A stretch of 20,478 bases of DNA, taken from NCBI GenBank assembly GCA_019424645.1, contig JAHYZB010000056.1, positions 1 to 20,478 on the forward strand, in the 5' to 3' direction. The notes below the pieces were generated by a model. It searched no databases, was not told where the DNA came from, and was given only the letters and a program-made list of their open reading frames with translations. This DNA comes from Oxalobacter formigenes. GTDB lineage: Bacteria; Pseudomonadota; Gammaproteobacteria; Burkholderiales; Burkholderiaceae_D. Shown one piece after another: positions 1 to 7,526 of the stretch; within the stretch, counting starts at the first letter, position 1, and every line of letters begins with the position of its first letter. A program made the translations under genes and the position numbers.

Positions 1-200
1 AAGGTACCGGTGTTATCGCTGGTGGTGCTATGCGCGCTATTTTCGACGTAATGGGCGTTACCAACGTTGTGGCCAAGTCTTTCGGCTCAAGCAATCCATA
101 CAACATGGTCCGGGCAACGTTAAACGCTTTGGCTTCGATGAATACTCCTGCTGATATCGCTGCCAAACGCGGCAAATCAGTTGAAGAAATCATTGGATAA
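1..200 (+). CDS. rpsE: 30S ribosomal protein S5 (3' part)
   Basis: Only the last 65 codons are in the window, read from base 3; the gene runs off the left edge. S5 is a small-subunit protein near the mRNA entrance and helps decoding accuracy. The visible part starts GTGVIAGGAMRAIFDV and ends KRGKSVEEIIG, the usual C-terminal half of S5, with the helix-forming stretch SSNPYNMVRATLNAL. The stop codon is 11 bases before rpmD, which fits the spc operon order S5-L30-L15. Nothing is unusual in the part that can be seen. Confidence 0.96.
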   Translation, partial: GTGVIAGGAMRAIFDVMGVTNVVAKSFGSSNPYNMVRATLNALASMNTPADIAAKRGKSVEEIIG

Positions 201-211
201 GGTGATCGATT

Positions 212-391
212 ATGTCTAATCAAATTACAGTGAAATTGGTCAAGAGCCTGATCGGAACCCAGAAATCACATCGTGATACGGTTCGTGGTCTCGGCCTTCG
301 CCGAATGAACTCCGTTTCCACTCTGGAGGATACCCCTGCAGTTCGTGGAATGATCAAAAAAGTATCGTATCTCGTTCAAGTTGTTGCTTGA
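212..391 (+). CDS. rpmD: 50S ribosomal protein L30
   Basis: A 59-residue protein, the normal length for bacterial L30. It opens MSNQITVKLVKSLIGTQKSH and contains the family's TVRGLGLRRMNS loop and a C-terminal VRGMIKKVSYLVQV strand. L30 is a small globular protein of the large subunit. The ATG at 212 follows a GGTGAT ribosome-binding site. It lies 11 bases after rpsE and 24 bases before rplO, inside the spc operon, and should be co-transcribed with both. The reading is unambiguous. Confidence 0.96.
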   Translation: MSNQITVKLVKSLIGTQKSHRDTVRGLGLRRMNSVSTLEDTPAVRGMIKKVSYLVQVVA

Positions 392-415
392 TAGAGATTG
401 CTAACAGGATGAATT

Positions 416-847
416 ATGAACTTAAATAATTTGCAACCTGCTTTTGGCGCAAAACAGGAAAAACGTCGAGTTGGACGTGGTATTGGTTCCGGTTTTGGCA
501 AGACAGCTGGCCGTGGCCACAAGGGTCAAAAATCCAGAGCGGGCGGTTTTCATCGCGTTGGTTTTGAAGGTGGTCAGATGCCTCTGCAACGCCGTCTGCC
601 AAAACGTGGCTTCAAGTCCCCGTTGGCTTTGACTCGTGCTGAAATCCGTTTGTCCGATCTGGAAAATCTGGGTGTTGCCGACGTCGATCTGCTGGTACTG
701 AAACAGGCAGGTCTTGTTCCTGTGCTGGTTAAAAACGTCAAGGTTATTCTTTCTGGCGAAATCACCAAGAGCGTCAACGTGACCGGTTTGTCCGTTACCA
801 AAGGTGCCAAAGCTGCTATTGAAAGCAAGGGCGGCAAAGTCGCTTAA
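416..847 (+). CDS. rplO: 50S ribosomal protein L15
   Basis: A 143-residue protein of normal L15 length. The N-terminal glycine/arginine-rich extension, with motif RRVGRGIGSGFGKTAGRGHKG (about residues 17-37), threads into 23S rRNA in known structures. The globular C-terminal part carries KRGFKSPLAL and ends in AAIESKGGKV. L15 is a late assembly protein of the large subunit. AGGA precedes the ATG. Its stop is 25 bases before secY, matching the conserved L15-SecY pairing of the spc operon. Confidence 0.97.
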   Translation: MNLNNLQPAFGAKQEKRRVGRGIGSGFGKTAGRGHKGQKSRAGGFHRVGFEGGQMPLQRRLPKRGFKSPLALTRAEIRLSDLENLGVADVDLLVLKQAGLVPVLVKNVKVILSGEITKSVNVTGLSVTKGAKAAIESKGGKVA

Positions 848-872
848 AGTATAAAAACACAGAGGTATACAC

Positions 873-2198
873 TTGGCTACGTCATCAAATTCAGCAAAAG
901 GCGCTACTGCAGGTTTTCCCTGGGGTCGCTTGTTCTTTTTGCTGGGAGCATTGGTAGTATTCCGTATCGGTGCGCATATCCCGGTTCCTGGTATTGATTC
1001 CGAACAGCTTGCATTGCTGTTCAATCAGAACCAGGGGGGTATCCTGGGCATGTTCAACATGTTCTCGGGTGGCGCGTTGTCGCGTTTTACCATCTTCGCT
1101 CTTGGCATCATGCCGTACATTTCGGCCTCGATTATCATGCAGATGTTGGGCATTGTATCGCCTGCCATTGATGCACTGAAAAAAGAAGGCGAAGCCGGCA
1201 GAAGAAAGATGACGCAATACACCCGCTATGGAACGCTTGTTCTGGCAGCATTTCAGGGGCTTGGTATTGCGGTGGCACTCGAATCCCAGCCTGGTCTGGT
1301 GATCGATCCGGGCATGGCTTTCCGGTTTACGGCGGTTGTCACGCTCGTGACCGGTACCATGTTTCTGATGTGGCTTGGTGAACAAATCACGGAAAGAGGT
1401 CTTGGAAACGGTATTTCGATGATCATCTTTGCAGGTATTGCCGCAGGACTGCCAAATGCTATCGGTGGGCTTATTGAACTGGTTCGCACAGGTTCCATGA
1501 ACACACTGACCGCTATCATCATCTGTGTAATTGTCGTTCTGGTCACGTATCTGGTTGTCTTTATTGAAAGTGGGCAACGCCGGATTCTTGTCAACTATGC
1601 CAAACGTCAGGTCGGTAACAAAATATATGGCGGACAAAGCAGCTTCCTGCCTTTGAAAGTGAACATGGCTGGTGTTATTCCCCCAATCTTCGCTTCGTCG
1701 ATTATTTTGTTTCCTGCCACGATTGCCGGCTGGTTTGCAACCGGTTCAGAATCGGATAACGTGTTCATTCGTTTTCTGAAAGATCTGTCCGCTTCTCTGG
1801 CACCAGGTGAACCGGTTCATGCGATTTTGTACGCTGCGGCGATCATATTTTTCTGTTTCTTCTATACGGCACTCGTTTTCAACAGCCGGGAAACGGCTGA
1901 TAACCTGAAGAAGAGTGGTGCTTTCATTCCAGGTATCCGTCCGGGGGAACAAACAGCACGATATGTCGATAAAATTTTAATGAGATTGACACTTGCAGGC
2001 GCGATTTATGTTACATTAGTCTGTTTACTGCCGGAATTTCTGGTGGCGCGCTGGCAGGTTCCATTTTACTTTGGTGGTACTTCTCTCTTGATTATTGTTG
2101 TTGTGACGATGGACTTCATGGCTCAAATCCAGAATTACGTCATGTCGCAGCAGTATGATTCTCTTCTCCGGAAGTCGAATTTCAAGAGCAATAACTAG
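873..2198 (+). CDS. secY: Preprotein translocase subunit SecY
   Basis: A 441-residue polytopic membrane protein, the central channel of the Sec translocon, which pairs with SecE and SecG and receives substrates from SecA or ribosomes. Family landmarks are FRIGAHIPVPGID after the first membrane segment, the GALSRFTIFALGIMPYISA region around the plug and TM2, LGNGISMIIFAGI, and the cytoplasmic loop with NSRETADNLKKSGAFIPGIRPG. About ten hydrophobic segments are visible. The start is TTG at 873: AGAGG lies 7 bases upstream and the encoded MATSSNSAKG is a typical SecY N-terminus. A non-ATG start may set expression below that of the flanking ribosomal genes (inference). Confidence 0.97.
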   Translation: MATSSNSAKGATAGFPWGRLFFLLGALVVFRIGAHIPVPGIDSEQLALLFNQNQGGILGMFNMFSGGALSRFTIFALGIMPYISASIIMQMLGIVSPAIDALKKEGEAGRRKMTQYTRYGTLVLAAFQGLGIAVALESQPGLVIDPGMAFRFTAVVTLVTGTMFLMWLGEQITERGLGNGISMIIFAGIAAGLPNAIGGLIELVRTGSMNTLTAIIICVIVVLVTYLVVFIESGQRRILVNYAKRQVGNKIYGGQSSFLPLKVNMAGVIPPIFASSIILFPATIAGWFATGSESDNVFIRFLKDLSASLAPGEPVHAILYAAAIIFFCFFYTALVFNSRETADNLKKSGAFIPGIRPGEQTARYVDKILMRLTLAGAIYVTLVCLLPEFLVARWQVPFYFGGTSLLIIVVVTMDFMAQIQNYVMSQQYDSLLRKSNFKSNN

Positions 2199-2236
2199 CC
2201 GCCACGCTAATAATTACATAAAAGAAATCGGATTTT

Positions 2237-2455
2237 ATGGCTAAAGATGACGTTATCCAGATGCAGGGCGAGATACTTGATAACTTGCCCAATGCGACGT
2301 TTCGCGTGAAGCTGGAAAATGGACATGTGGTTCTTGGGCACATCTCTGGAAAAATGCGGATGAATTATATTCGTATTCTCCCGGGGGATAAGGTAACGGT
2401 CGAGTTGACCCCTTATGATTTAAGTAGGGCTCGTATTGTTTTCAGAACGAAATAA
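2237..2455 (+). CDS. infA: Translation initiation factor IF-1
   Basis: A 72-residue S1-like OB-fold protein, the standard IF-1 length. It starts MAKDDVIQMQGEI and carries NGHVVLGHISGKMRMNYIRI and LTPYDLSRARIVFR, close to canonical IF-1. IF-1 occupies the ribosomal A site during initiation and cooperates with IF-2 and IF-3. It lies between secY and rpmJ, an arrangement known for betaproteobacteria; in E. coli infA is elsewhere. The ATG at 2237 gives the expected N-terminus. Confidence 0.97.
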   Translation: MAKDDVIQMQGEILDNLPNATFRVKLENGHVVLGHISGKMRMNYIRILPGDKVTVELTPYDLSRARIVFRTK

Positions 2456-2488
2456 CTGAAACAATAGTTTGGAAGAAAGAGGGAAAAA

Positions 2489-2602
2489 ATGAAAGTTCAG
2501 GCATCAGTCAAGCGGATTTGCCGCAACTGTAAAATCATTAAGAGAAAGGGCGTCGTTCGTGTAATTTGCACGGAAGCACGTCATAAGCAAAGACAAGGTT
2601 AA
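2489..2602 (+). CDS. rpmJ: 50S ribosomal protein L36 (zinc-binding form)
   Basis: A 37-residue protein, the usual length of L36. It reads MKVQASVKRICRNCKIIKRK at the start and ends ARHKQRQG. The zinc ribbon is complete: Cys11, Cys14, Cys27 and His32, so this is the zinc-dependent version rather than the Cys-less paralogue. A strong purine run (GGAAGAAAGAGGG, 2471-2483) precedes the ATG. It sits between infA and rpsM as in other betaproteobacteria. Confidence 0.96.
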   Translation: MKVQASVKRICRNCKIIKRKGVVRVICTEARHKQRQG

Positions 2603-2627
2603 TTAACGTCAATTTAGGACAGAACGA

Positions 2628-2993
2628 ATGGCACGTATTGCAGGGGTAAACATTCCCAACCATCAACACATTGTCATTGGCCTTACGGCTATTTTTGGTA
2701 TTGGACGTCCACGCGCAGAAGATATTTGTGCTGCGACTGGTGTCGATCCAACCAAAAAAGTCAAGGACTTGGATGACAACGATCTCGAAAAACTCCGTGA
2801 TGAAATCGGTAAATTCGTAATCGAAGGCGATTTGCGTCGCGAAGTTTCTATGAGCATCAAGCGATTGATGGACCTGGGTTGTTATCGTGGTTTGCGTCAT
2901 CGCAGAGGGTTGCCTGTCAGAGGTCAACGTACCCGTACAAATGCGCGAACCAGAAAAGGTCCACGTAAGGCCGCTCAATCATTGAAGAAATAA
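2628..2993 (+). CDS. rpsM: 30S ribosomal protein S13
   Basis: A 121-residue protein of normal S13 length. S13 sits in the head of the small subunit and bridges to the large subunit and the P-site tRNA. It begins MARIAGVNIPNHQHIVIGLT and has the helix-hairpin-helix region IFGIGRPRAEDICAATGV. The basic C-terminal tail has GLRHRRGLPVRGQRTRTNAR and ends AAQSLKK. It is the first gene of the alpha operon segment, 25 bases after rpmJ and 24 before rpsK. I saw no clear S4-binding pseudoknot in the short rpmJ-rpsM gap. Confidence 0.97.
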   Translation: MARIAGVNIPNHQHIVIGLTAIFGIGRPRAEDICAATGVDPTKKVKDLDDNDLEKLRDEIGKFVIEGDLRREVSMSIKRLMDLGCYRGLRHRRGLPVRGQRTRTNARTRKGPRKAAQSLKK

Positions 2994-3017
2994 TAGTAGA
3001 CGGATCGAGGAAATTTT

Positions 3018-3419
3018 ATGGCAAAAGCATCAAATAGTGCAGCAGCTCGCGTGCGCAAGAAGGTGAAGAGAAACATTGCAGAAGGTGTTGTACATGTGCA
3101 TGCTTCCTTTAATAACACCATCATCACCATTACCGATCGCCAGGGCAATGCCTTGACGTGGGCAACTTCCGGTGGAGCAGGTTTCAAGGGTTCTCGCAAA
3201 TCCACTCCATTTGCTGCTCAGGTTGCTGCAGAAGCGGCAGGCAAGGTAGCTCAGGAATATGGTATTAAAACTCTGGAAGTTAAGATCAAGGGGCCAGGCC
3301 CAGGTCGTGAATCGGCTGTTCGTGCACTGAACAATTTGGGAATCCGTATCACCCAGATTCAGGACATTACACCAATTCCACACAATGGCTGCCGTCCTCC
3401 AAAACGTCGTCGTATTTAA
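3018..3419 (+). CDS. rpsK: 30S ribosomal protein S11
   Basis: A 133-residue protein of normal betaproteobacterial S11 length. S11 lies on the platform of the small subunit next to the mRNA exit site. Family features are the basic N-terminus RVRKKVKRNIAEGV, HVHASFNNTIITITDRQGN, and the highly conserved C-terminus IQDITPIPHNGCRPPKRRRI. It is 24 bases after rpsM. The 92-base gap to rpsD that follows is longer than other gaps in this operon and holds two hairpins, listed separately. Confidence 0.97.
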   Translation: MAKASNSAAARVRKKVKRNIAEGVVHVHASFNNTIITITDRQGNALTWATSGGAGFKGSRKSTPFAAQVAAEAAGKVAQEYGIKTLEVKIKGPGPGRESAVRALNNLGIRITQIQDITPIPHNGCRPPKRRRI

Positions 3420-3444
3420 TTTTCAGAATTAAATGAAGACCACT

Positions 3445-3489
3445 GTCATGCTTCATGGCATGACTTGCGCCTGAATATTGAGGCGTCAA
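3445..3489 (+). promoter_or_regulatory. Tandem hairpins in the rpsK-rpsD spacer
   Basis: Two adjacent stem-loops lie in the 92-base gap before rpsD. Hairpin 1 (3445-3464) has a perfect 7-bp stem, GTCATGC and GCATGAC, with loop TTCATG. Hairpin 2 (3465-3489) pairs TTGCGCCT with AGGCG and CAA around a single bulged T at 3486, giving eight pairs. Neither is followed by a T-run, so a simple intrinsic terminator is unlikely. S4 is the known autoregulator of the alpha operon in E. coli, so a translational control site for rpsD is possible. Function is inference. Confidence 0.5.
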
Positions 3490-3511
3490 CAAACGAATAA
3501 AAGGAAATATT

Positions 3512-4135
3512 GTGGCACGTTATATCGGACCAAAAGCAAAGCTTTCACGTCGTGAAGGCACAGATTTATTCCTGAAGAGCGCAAGACGTTCTCTGGATTC
3601 CAAATGCAAACTGGATACCAAACCCGGCCAACACGGCATGAAATCGGGCGCCCGTACCTCTGACTACGGTAACCAGTTGCGTGAAAAACAAAAAGTCAAA
3701 CGCATGTATGGAATTCTCGAAAGACAGTTCCGTCGCTATTTCGCTGAAGCAGAACGTCGTAAAGGCAACACTGGCGACAATCTGATGCAATTGCTTGAAT
3801 CCCGTCTCGACAATGTCGTCTATCGTATGGGTTTTGGTTCTACCCGTGCAGAAAGCCGTCAGCTGGTAAGCCATCAGGCACTGATGGTTAATGGCAAGGT
3901 CGTCAACATCCCTTCTTATCTGGTGAAACCGGAAGACGTCGTTACGATTCGCGAGAAATCCAAAAAACAGAATCGTATCGTTGAATCCCTGTCTCTGGCG
4001 GAACAGATCGGCATGGCCGATTGGGTATCCGTCGATTCGAAGAAAATGGAAGGCGTTTTCAAACGTATTCCTGACCGTAGCGAATTTGCAAACGATGTCA
4101 ATGAATCGCTGATCATCGAATTGTATTCACGTTAA
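3512..4135 (+). CDS. rpsD: 30S ribosomal protein S4
   Basis: A 207-residue protein, one residue longer than E. coli S4. S4 nucleates small-subunit assembly on 16S rRNA, and in enteric bacteria it also represses the alpha operon. It starts ARYIGPKAKLSRREGTDLF, has DYGNQLREKQKVKRMYG, and carries the S4 RNA-binding domain LDNVVYRMGFGSTRAESRQL followed by VNGKVVNIPSYLV (about residues 95-160). It ends LIIELYSR. The start is GTG at 3512, supported by AAAGGA about 8 bases upstream. It shows no zinc-finger cysteines in the N-terminus. Confidence 0.97.
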   Translation: MARYIGPKAKLSRREGTDLFLKSARRSLDSKCKLDTKPGQHGMKSGARTSDYGNQLREKQKVKRMYGILERQFRRYFAEAERRKGNTGDNLMQLLESRLDNVVYRMGFGSTRAESRQLVSHQALMVNGKVVNIPSYLVKPEDVVTIREKSKKQNRIVESLSLAEQIGMADWVSVDSKKMEGVFKRIPDRSEFANDVNESLIIELYSR

Positions 4136-4202
4136 TTTCGGCATTATCCGTACCATCAGCCTTATTGGTGTAACGAGCCAAGGGTATTGAAAAGGACAAA
4201 CT

Positions 4203-5180
4203 ATGCAAAACACATTCCTTAAACCGCGTATCATCAACGTGGAATCGCTCGGAGCGGGCCGTTCCGTTGTTGAAATGGAACCGTTTGAACGCGGTTACGG
4301 ACACACACTGGGCAATGCCTTGAGACGCGTATTGCTGTCTTCCATGGTCGGTTATGCACCGACCGAAGTCACCATTGCCGGTGTTGTTCACGAATATTCT
4401 ACCCTGGACGGTATTCAGGAAGACGTCGTAGATCTTCTCCTGAACCTGAAGGGCGTTGTATTCAAGTTGCACAATCGCGATTCAATTACATTGACATTGA
4501 AGAAATCGGGCGCCGGCGTCGTTCTGGCATCCGATATCGAATTGCCACATGACGTTGAAATCATCAACCCTGAACATGTGATCGCCAACCTGACCGATAA
4601 CGGCAAGCTGGATATGCAGATCAAGGTTGAAAAAGGTCGCGGTTACGTACCGGGTAATGTCAGAAGGCTGTCAGAAGATGCGAACAAGACCATTGGCCGC
4701 ATTATTCTGGACGCTTCCTTCTCTCCTGTTCGCCGTGTTTCCTACGCTGTTGAATCCGCTCGTGTTGAACAGCGTACCGATCTGGACAAGCTGATTATCA
4801 ATATCGAAACCAATGGTGTCATCTCGGCTGAAGAAGCCATTCGTCAGTCTGCCCGTATTCTTGTTGACCAGTTGAGCGTCTTTGCTGCTCTGGAAGGTAC
4901 CGAAACGACTTCCGAAGCGCTGACTCAGGTTCCGGCTGTTGATCCTATCCTGCTGCGTCCGGTTGATGATCTGGAATTGACTGTACGTTCGGCCAACTGC
5001 CTGAAAGCGGAAAACATCAACTACATTGGTGATCTGATCCAGCGTAGTGAAAATGAATTGCTGAAAACACCGAATCTGGGCCGTAAATCCTTAAATGAAA
5101 TCAAGGAAGTACTGGCATCGCGTGGTCTGACTCTGGGTATGCGCCTGGACAACTGGCCACCTGCCGGATTCGAAAAATAA
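4203..5180 (+). CDS. rpoA: RNA polymerase subunit alpha
   Basis: A 325-residue protein of normal length. The N-terminal domain (about 1-235) dimerises and nucleates core polymerase assembly; landmarks are MEPFERGYGHTLGNALRRVL and VRRVSYAVESARVEQRTDLD. A flexible linker follows, and then the C-terminal domain (about 250-325) with LRPVDDLELTVRSANCLKAE and PNLGRKSLNEIKEVLASRGL, which contacts UP elements and activators. It ends DNWPPAGFEK, as in Burkholderiales. AAGGA precedes the ATG, and the gene is 67 bases after rpsD in the alpha operon. Confidence 0.98.
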   Translation: MQNTFLKPRIINVESLGAGRSVVEMEPFERGYGHTLGNALRRVLLSSMVGYAPTEVTIAGVVHEYSTLDGIQEDVVDLLLNLKGVVFKLHNRDSITLTLKKSGAGVVLASDIELPHDVEIINPEHVIANLTDNGKLDMQIKVEKGRGYVPGNVRRLSEDANKTIGRIILDASFSPVRRVSYAVESARVEQRTDLDKLIINIETNGVISAEEAIRQSARILVDQLSVFAALEGTETTSEALTQVPAVDPILLRPVDDLELTVRSANCLKAENINYIGDLIQRSENELLKTPNLGRKSLNEIKEVLASRGLTLGMRLDNWPPAGFEK

Positions 5181-5252
5181 TTTTTAATAAAACCGGTCCG
5201 CAGTTTCGACTGATAGAAGAGCCGGATTGACAAGATTTAAAAGGAAAACATC

Positions 5253-5645
5253 ATGCGTCATCGTCATGGTTTAAGAAAATTAAACAGAACTTCGTCTCAC
5301 CGTCTCGCAATGCTGCGCAACATGACTGTATCCCTGCTGCGTCATGAAGCGATCAAAACGACTTTGCCGAAGGCAAAAGAATTGCGCCGTGTTGTTGAGC
5401 CAATCATCACTCTGGGCAAGACCGATTCCCTGGCTAATAAACGTCTGGCTTTCAACAGACTGCGCGACCGTGAAATCGTCGTCAAACTGTTTGCTGAACT
5501 GGGGCCAAGATTTGCCAACCGTAATGGCGGCTATCTGCGTATCCTGAAAATGGGTTTCCGTGTCGGTGACAATGCCCCGATGGCATATGTCGAACTGCTT
5601 GACAGACCAGAACAGCCAGAAGAAAAGGCTGAAGCAGCAAAATAA
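5253..5645 (+). CDS. rplQ: 50S ribosomal protein L17
   Basis: A 130-residue protein of normal length. It begins MRHRHGLRKLNRTSSHRLAM, the near-invariant L17 N-terminus, and contains ELRRVVEPIITLGK and GGYLRILKMGFRVGDNAPMA. The short acidic/alanine tail ending EKAEAAK is typical of betaproteobacteria. L17 lies near the polypeptide exit tunnel. AAAAGGA precedes the ATG. It is the last gene of the operon, with an intrinsic terminator starting 26 bases after the stop. Confidence 0.97.
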   Translation: MRHRHGLRKLNRTSSHRLAMLRNMTVSLLRHEAIKTTLPKAKELRRVVEPIITLGKTDSLANKRLAFNRLRDREIVVKLFAELGPRFANRNGGYLRILKMGFRVGDNAPMAYVELLDRPEQPEEKAEAAK

Positions 5646-5670
5646 ACACTTGCTGTCTCAAAGAACTTCA

Positions 5671-5697
5671 AAAAGGCCGGTCATACCGGCCTTTTTT
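5671..5697 (+). terminator. Rho-independent terminator after rplQ
   Basis: A perfect 7-bp GC-rich stem, GGCCGGT (5675-5681) and ACCGGCC (5685-5691), has a CAT loop and is followed by six Ts at 5692-5697. The As before the stem can also pair with the T tail. It closes the ribosomal protein/rpoA transcription unit and separates it from cutA. Confidence 0.95.
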
Positions 5698-5754
5698 ATT
5701 GAGTGAAAAAACGGGTAAGATGAGATTAAGCTCATGAATTGAAAAGGAACGGGC

Positions 5755-6072
5755 ATGCAACAAACTGTTTTTATCTATTGTACGGTTCCGGATATGGATA
5801 CAGCGGCCGCTATCGGAAGAAAACTTGTGGAAAACCATCTGGCAGCATGCGTTAGTTTGGGTTCTCCTGTCCGGTCAATTTATCGCTGGCAAGGTGTAAT
5901 TGAAGAAGCGATAGAGCTTGAGATGACCATCAAGACCCTTCAGGAAAATTACTCGAGGATCGAAGAGCTGATTTTGTCCATGCATCCATACGAAATGCCG
6001 GAAATCGTGATGGTAAAATTGGATAATGGCCTGAAACCCTATCTGGAATGGATCGCGTCTGAAGTGAAGTGA
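5755..6072 (+). CDS. cutA: CutA family divalent-cation tolerance protein
   Basis: A 105-residue protein of CutA length. CutA proteins are small trimeric proteins of ferredoxin-like fold, linked to copper and divalent metal tolerance in E. coli; the molecular role is still unclear. Family motifs are TVPDMDTA near the N-terminus, LAACVSL (29-35), SIYRWQGVIEE (41-51) and MHPYEMPEI (76-84) with the conserved His77. AAAAGGA at 5742-5748 supports the ATG. In Burkholderia-type genomes cutA follows rplQ and is itself followed by dsbD; here the next gene is convergent and unrelated. The terminator upstream implies its own promoter, probably within 5698-5740. Confidence 0.9.
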   Translation: MQQTVFIYCTVPDMDTAAAIGRKLVENHLAACVSLGSPVRSIYRWQGVIEEAIELEMTIKTLQENYSRIEELILSMHPYEMPEIVMVKLDNGLKPYLEWIASEVK

Positions 6073-6092
6073 ATGACAGGATGCCAGTCTCG

Positions 6093-6731
6093 TCAGGCCA
6101 GACTCAGAAAAAGTCCCATGACAAGCGGTATGGAGAAGTTATCGTCAATTCGGATCCTGTTTTCATAAATTTCTGCAAACATTGCCGCGGTTATGCCGAG
6201 AATGCCATACATATAGAACCAGATGGGTTGGCTGTAAAGCAATCCGAAAAAGAGAAGGATAAAGAAAGACGTAATCCAGAAGGCCACGCTTCCTTCAACA
6301 CTTTTCCTGTTCTGGTTGATCATGTGTTTTCCGTATTTCCGGCCGATCAGTGCCGCTGCTGTATCGCCTATGAGCATGGTGGAAAGTGCTGTCATGGCGA
6401 CGACATCCGAAAACAGGATCGTTACCATCAAGGCGGCTGCAATCACGTAGGGCGCACCGCTAAACCTGAATTTTTCCTGCGTTTCCTGTTCACGCAATAT
6501 CCTGTTGAAAAGCCTGCCATATGTTTCTGCAAACAGTGGCCACTTCTTGTGATTGCCATATTCAATAAAACATATGGCGAAAAGAAGAAACGAGAACAGC
6601 AGAATGTTCAAAACAGCTGGAAAAACGCCGATAAAAACCACCATCCAGAGGGAACTCAGATGGATGGATTTGCGCAGAACCTCATACAAATACGAAATTT
6701 GCTGATTCACGTTAAAGACTTGATTAACCAA
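6093..6731 (-). CDS. Dolichol/polyprenol (diacylglycerol) kinase-like membrane protein
   Basis: A 212-residue protein with about six hydrophobic segments. Motifs match the SEC59/dolichol kinase and phytol kinase family, CTP-dependent lipid kinases: RKSIHLSS (20-27), ILREQE (78-83), IGDTAAALIGRKYGKH (121-136), KSVEGS (143-148) and RIDDNFSIPL (194-203). The substrate cannot be told from sequence; a polyprenol, diacylglycerol or related lipid is likely. The TTG at 6731 is the longest start; GTG at 6710 is an alternative, and no in-frame ATG occurs before residue 30, so the start is uncertain. It is convergent with cutA (20-base gap) and 65 bases downstream of engB. The overall look recalls homologues common in Bacteroidetes (impression only). 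Confidence 0.78.
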   Translation of the reverse strand: MVNQVFNVNQQISYLYEVLRKSIHLSSLWMVVFIGVFPAVLNILLFSFLLFAICFIEYGNHKKWPLFAETYGRLFNRILREQETQEKFRFSGAPYVIAAALMVTILFSDVVAMTALSTMLIGDTAAALIGRKYGKHMINQNRKSVEGSVAFWITSFFILLFFGLLYSQPIWFYMYGILGITAAMFAEIYENRIRIDDNFSIPLVMGLFLSLA

Positions 6732-6796
6732 GATACACCCGATATACGCTTAAAAATAAGCAATATTATGCCGCTAAAGTGTTTAAAGAGGGCAAA

Positions 6797-7492
6797 TTAT
6801 TGTTCAGGCTGATCAGACGTGTCATGAGGCTCGTTTCCGTCTACTAGTTGCAGGATAGTATCTGTCGCTTCGTCGAGCCCGATTCGTTTTGTCGAAGAAA
6901 AAAGTTGAGCAGTGAATGGAAAAGGATTTCCTTCTTCATCGACATAGCTTTTCAGGATGGTGTCGACCTGTTTCAGGACCTTTGTGGATTCGCTGCGATT
7001 CAGTTTATCCGCTTTTGTCAGAAGGCAATGAACAGGTTTTCCTGTGACCGCAAACCATTCGAGAAGCTGGATGTCCAGGGGTTGAAACGGGTGTCTGGAA
7101 TCCATAACAAGCACAAGGCCTGCCAATTGTTGACGATGAATCAGATAGTCGCTTAACAGCTTCTGCCAGTGCTCCTTGGCTGAGCCGGAGACCTGTGCAA
7201 AACCATATCCGGGAAGATCGACCAGAAACATGTCTATTTCGCTTTCCCTGACCGGATCGTGCCGGTGTTGGCCGACATGCGCACCACCGATCGAAAAGAA
7301 ATTGATATGCTGGGTTCTTCCTGGTGTCTTGGAAGCGAATGCCAGGCTTTTCTGATTGCAAAGAGTGTTGATTGCGGATGATTTTCCGGCATTGGAACGG
7401 CCGACAAAAGCGACTTCGGGAACGACCAGTTTCGGCAAATCACGTAAATGATTGACCGTCGTGTAAAATCTGGCTTGCCATAATTTGGACAT
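6797..7492 (-). CDS. engB: Ribosome biogenesis GTP-binding protein EngB/YsxC
   Basis: A 231-residue TRAFAC-class GTPase of the YihA/YsxC/EngB family, needed for large-subunit assembly in bacteria studied. G motifs in order: G1 GRSNAGKS (31-38), G2 PGRTQHINFF with Thr60, G3 DLPGYG (92-97), G4 TKAD (159-162), G5 SSTK (199-202). An insert between G2 and G3 (about 69-87, His- and Glu/Asp-rich) lengthens the protein slightly. The N-terminal RFYTTVNHLRDLP is typical of the family. It is 34 bases downstream of lysA and probably shares its transcript. Confidence 0.95.
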   Translation of the reverse strand: MSKLWQARFYTTVNHLRDLPKLVVPEVAFVGRSNAGKSSAINTLCNQKSLAFASKTPGRTQHINFFSIGGAHVGQHRHDPVRESEIDMFLVDLPGYGFAQVSGSAKEHWQKLLSDYLIHRQQLAGLVLVMDSRHPFQPLDIQLLEWFAVTGKPVHCLLTKADKLNRSESTKVLKQVDTILKSYVDEEGNPFPFTAQLFSSTKRIGLDEATDTILQLVDGNEPHDTSDQPEQ

Positions 7493-7526
7493 GGTGCGTT
7501 CCCGGTTGCTTTTGGATAATGAATGG

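Noticed and set aside
6069..6812. 247-codon plus-strand frame overlapping the cutA stop
   Set aside because: It lies antisense over the kinase-like gene and engB end. Its translation is rich in Cys, His and Lys without any motif, while the minus frame has membrane segments and clear family motifs.
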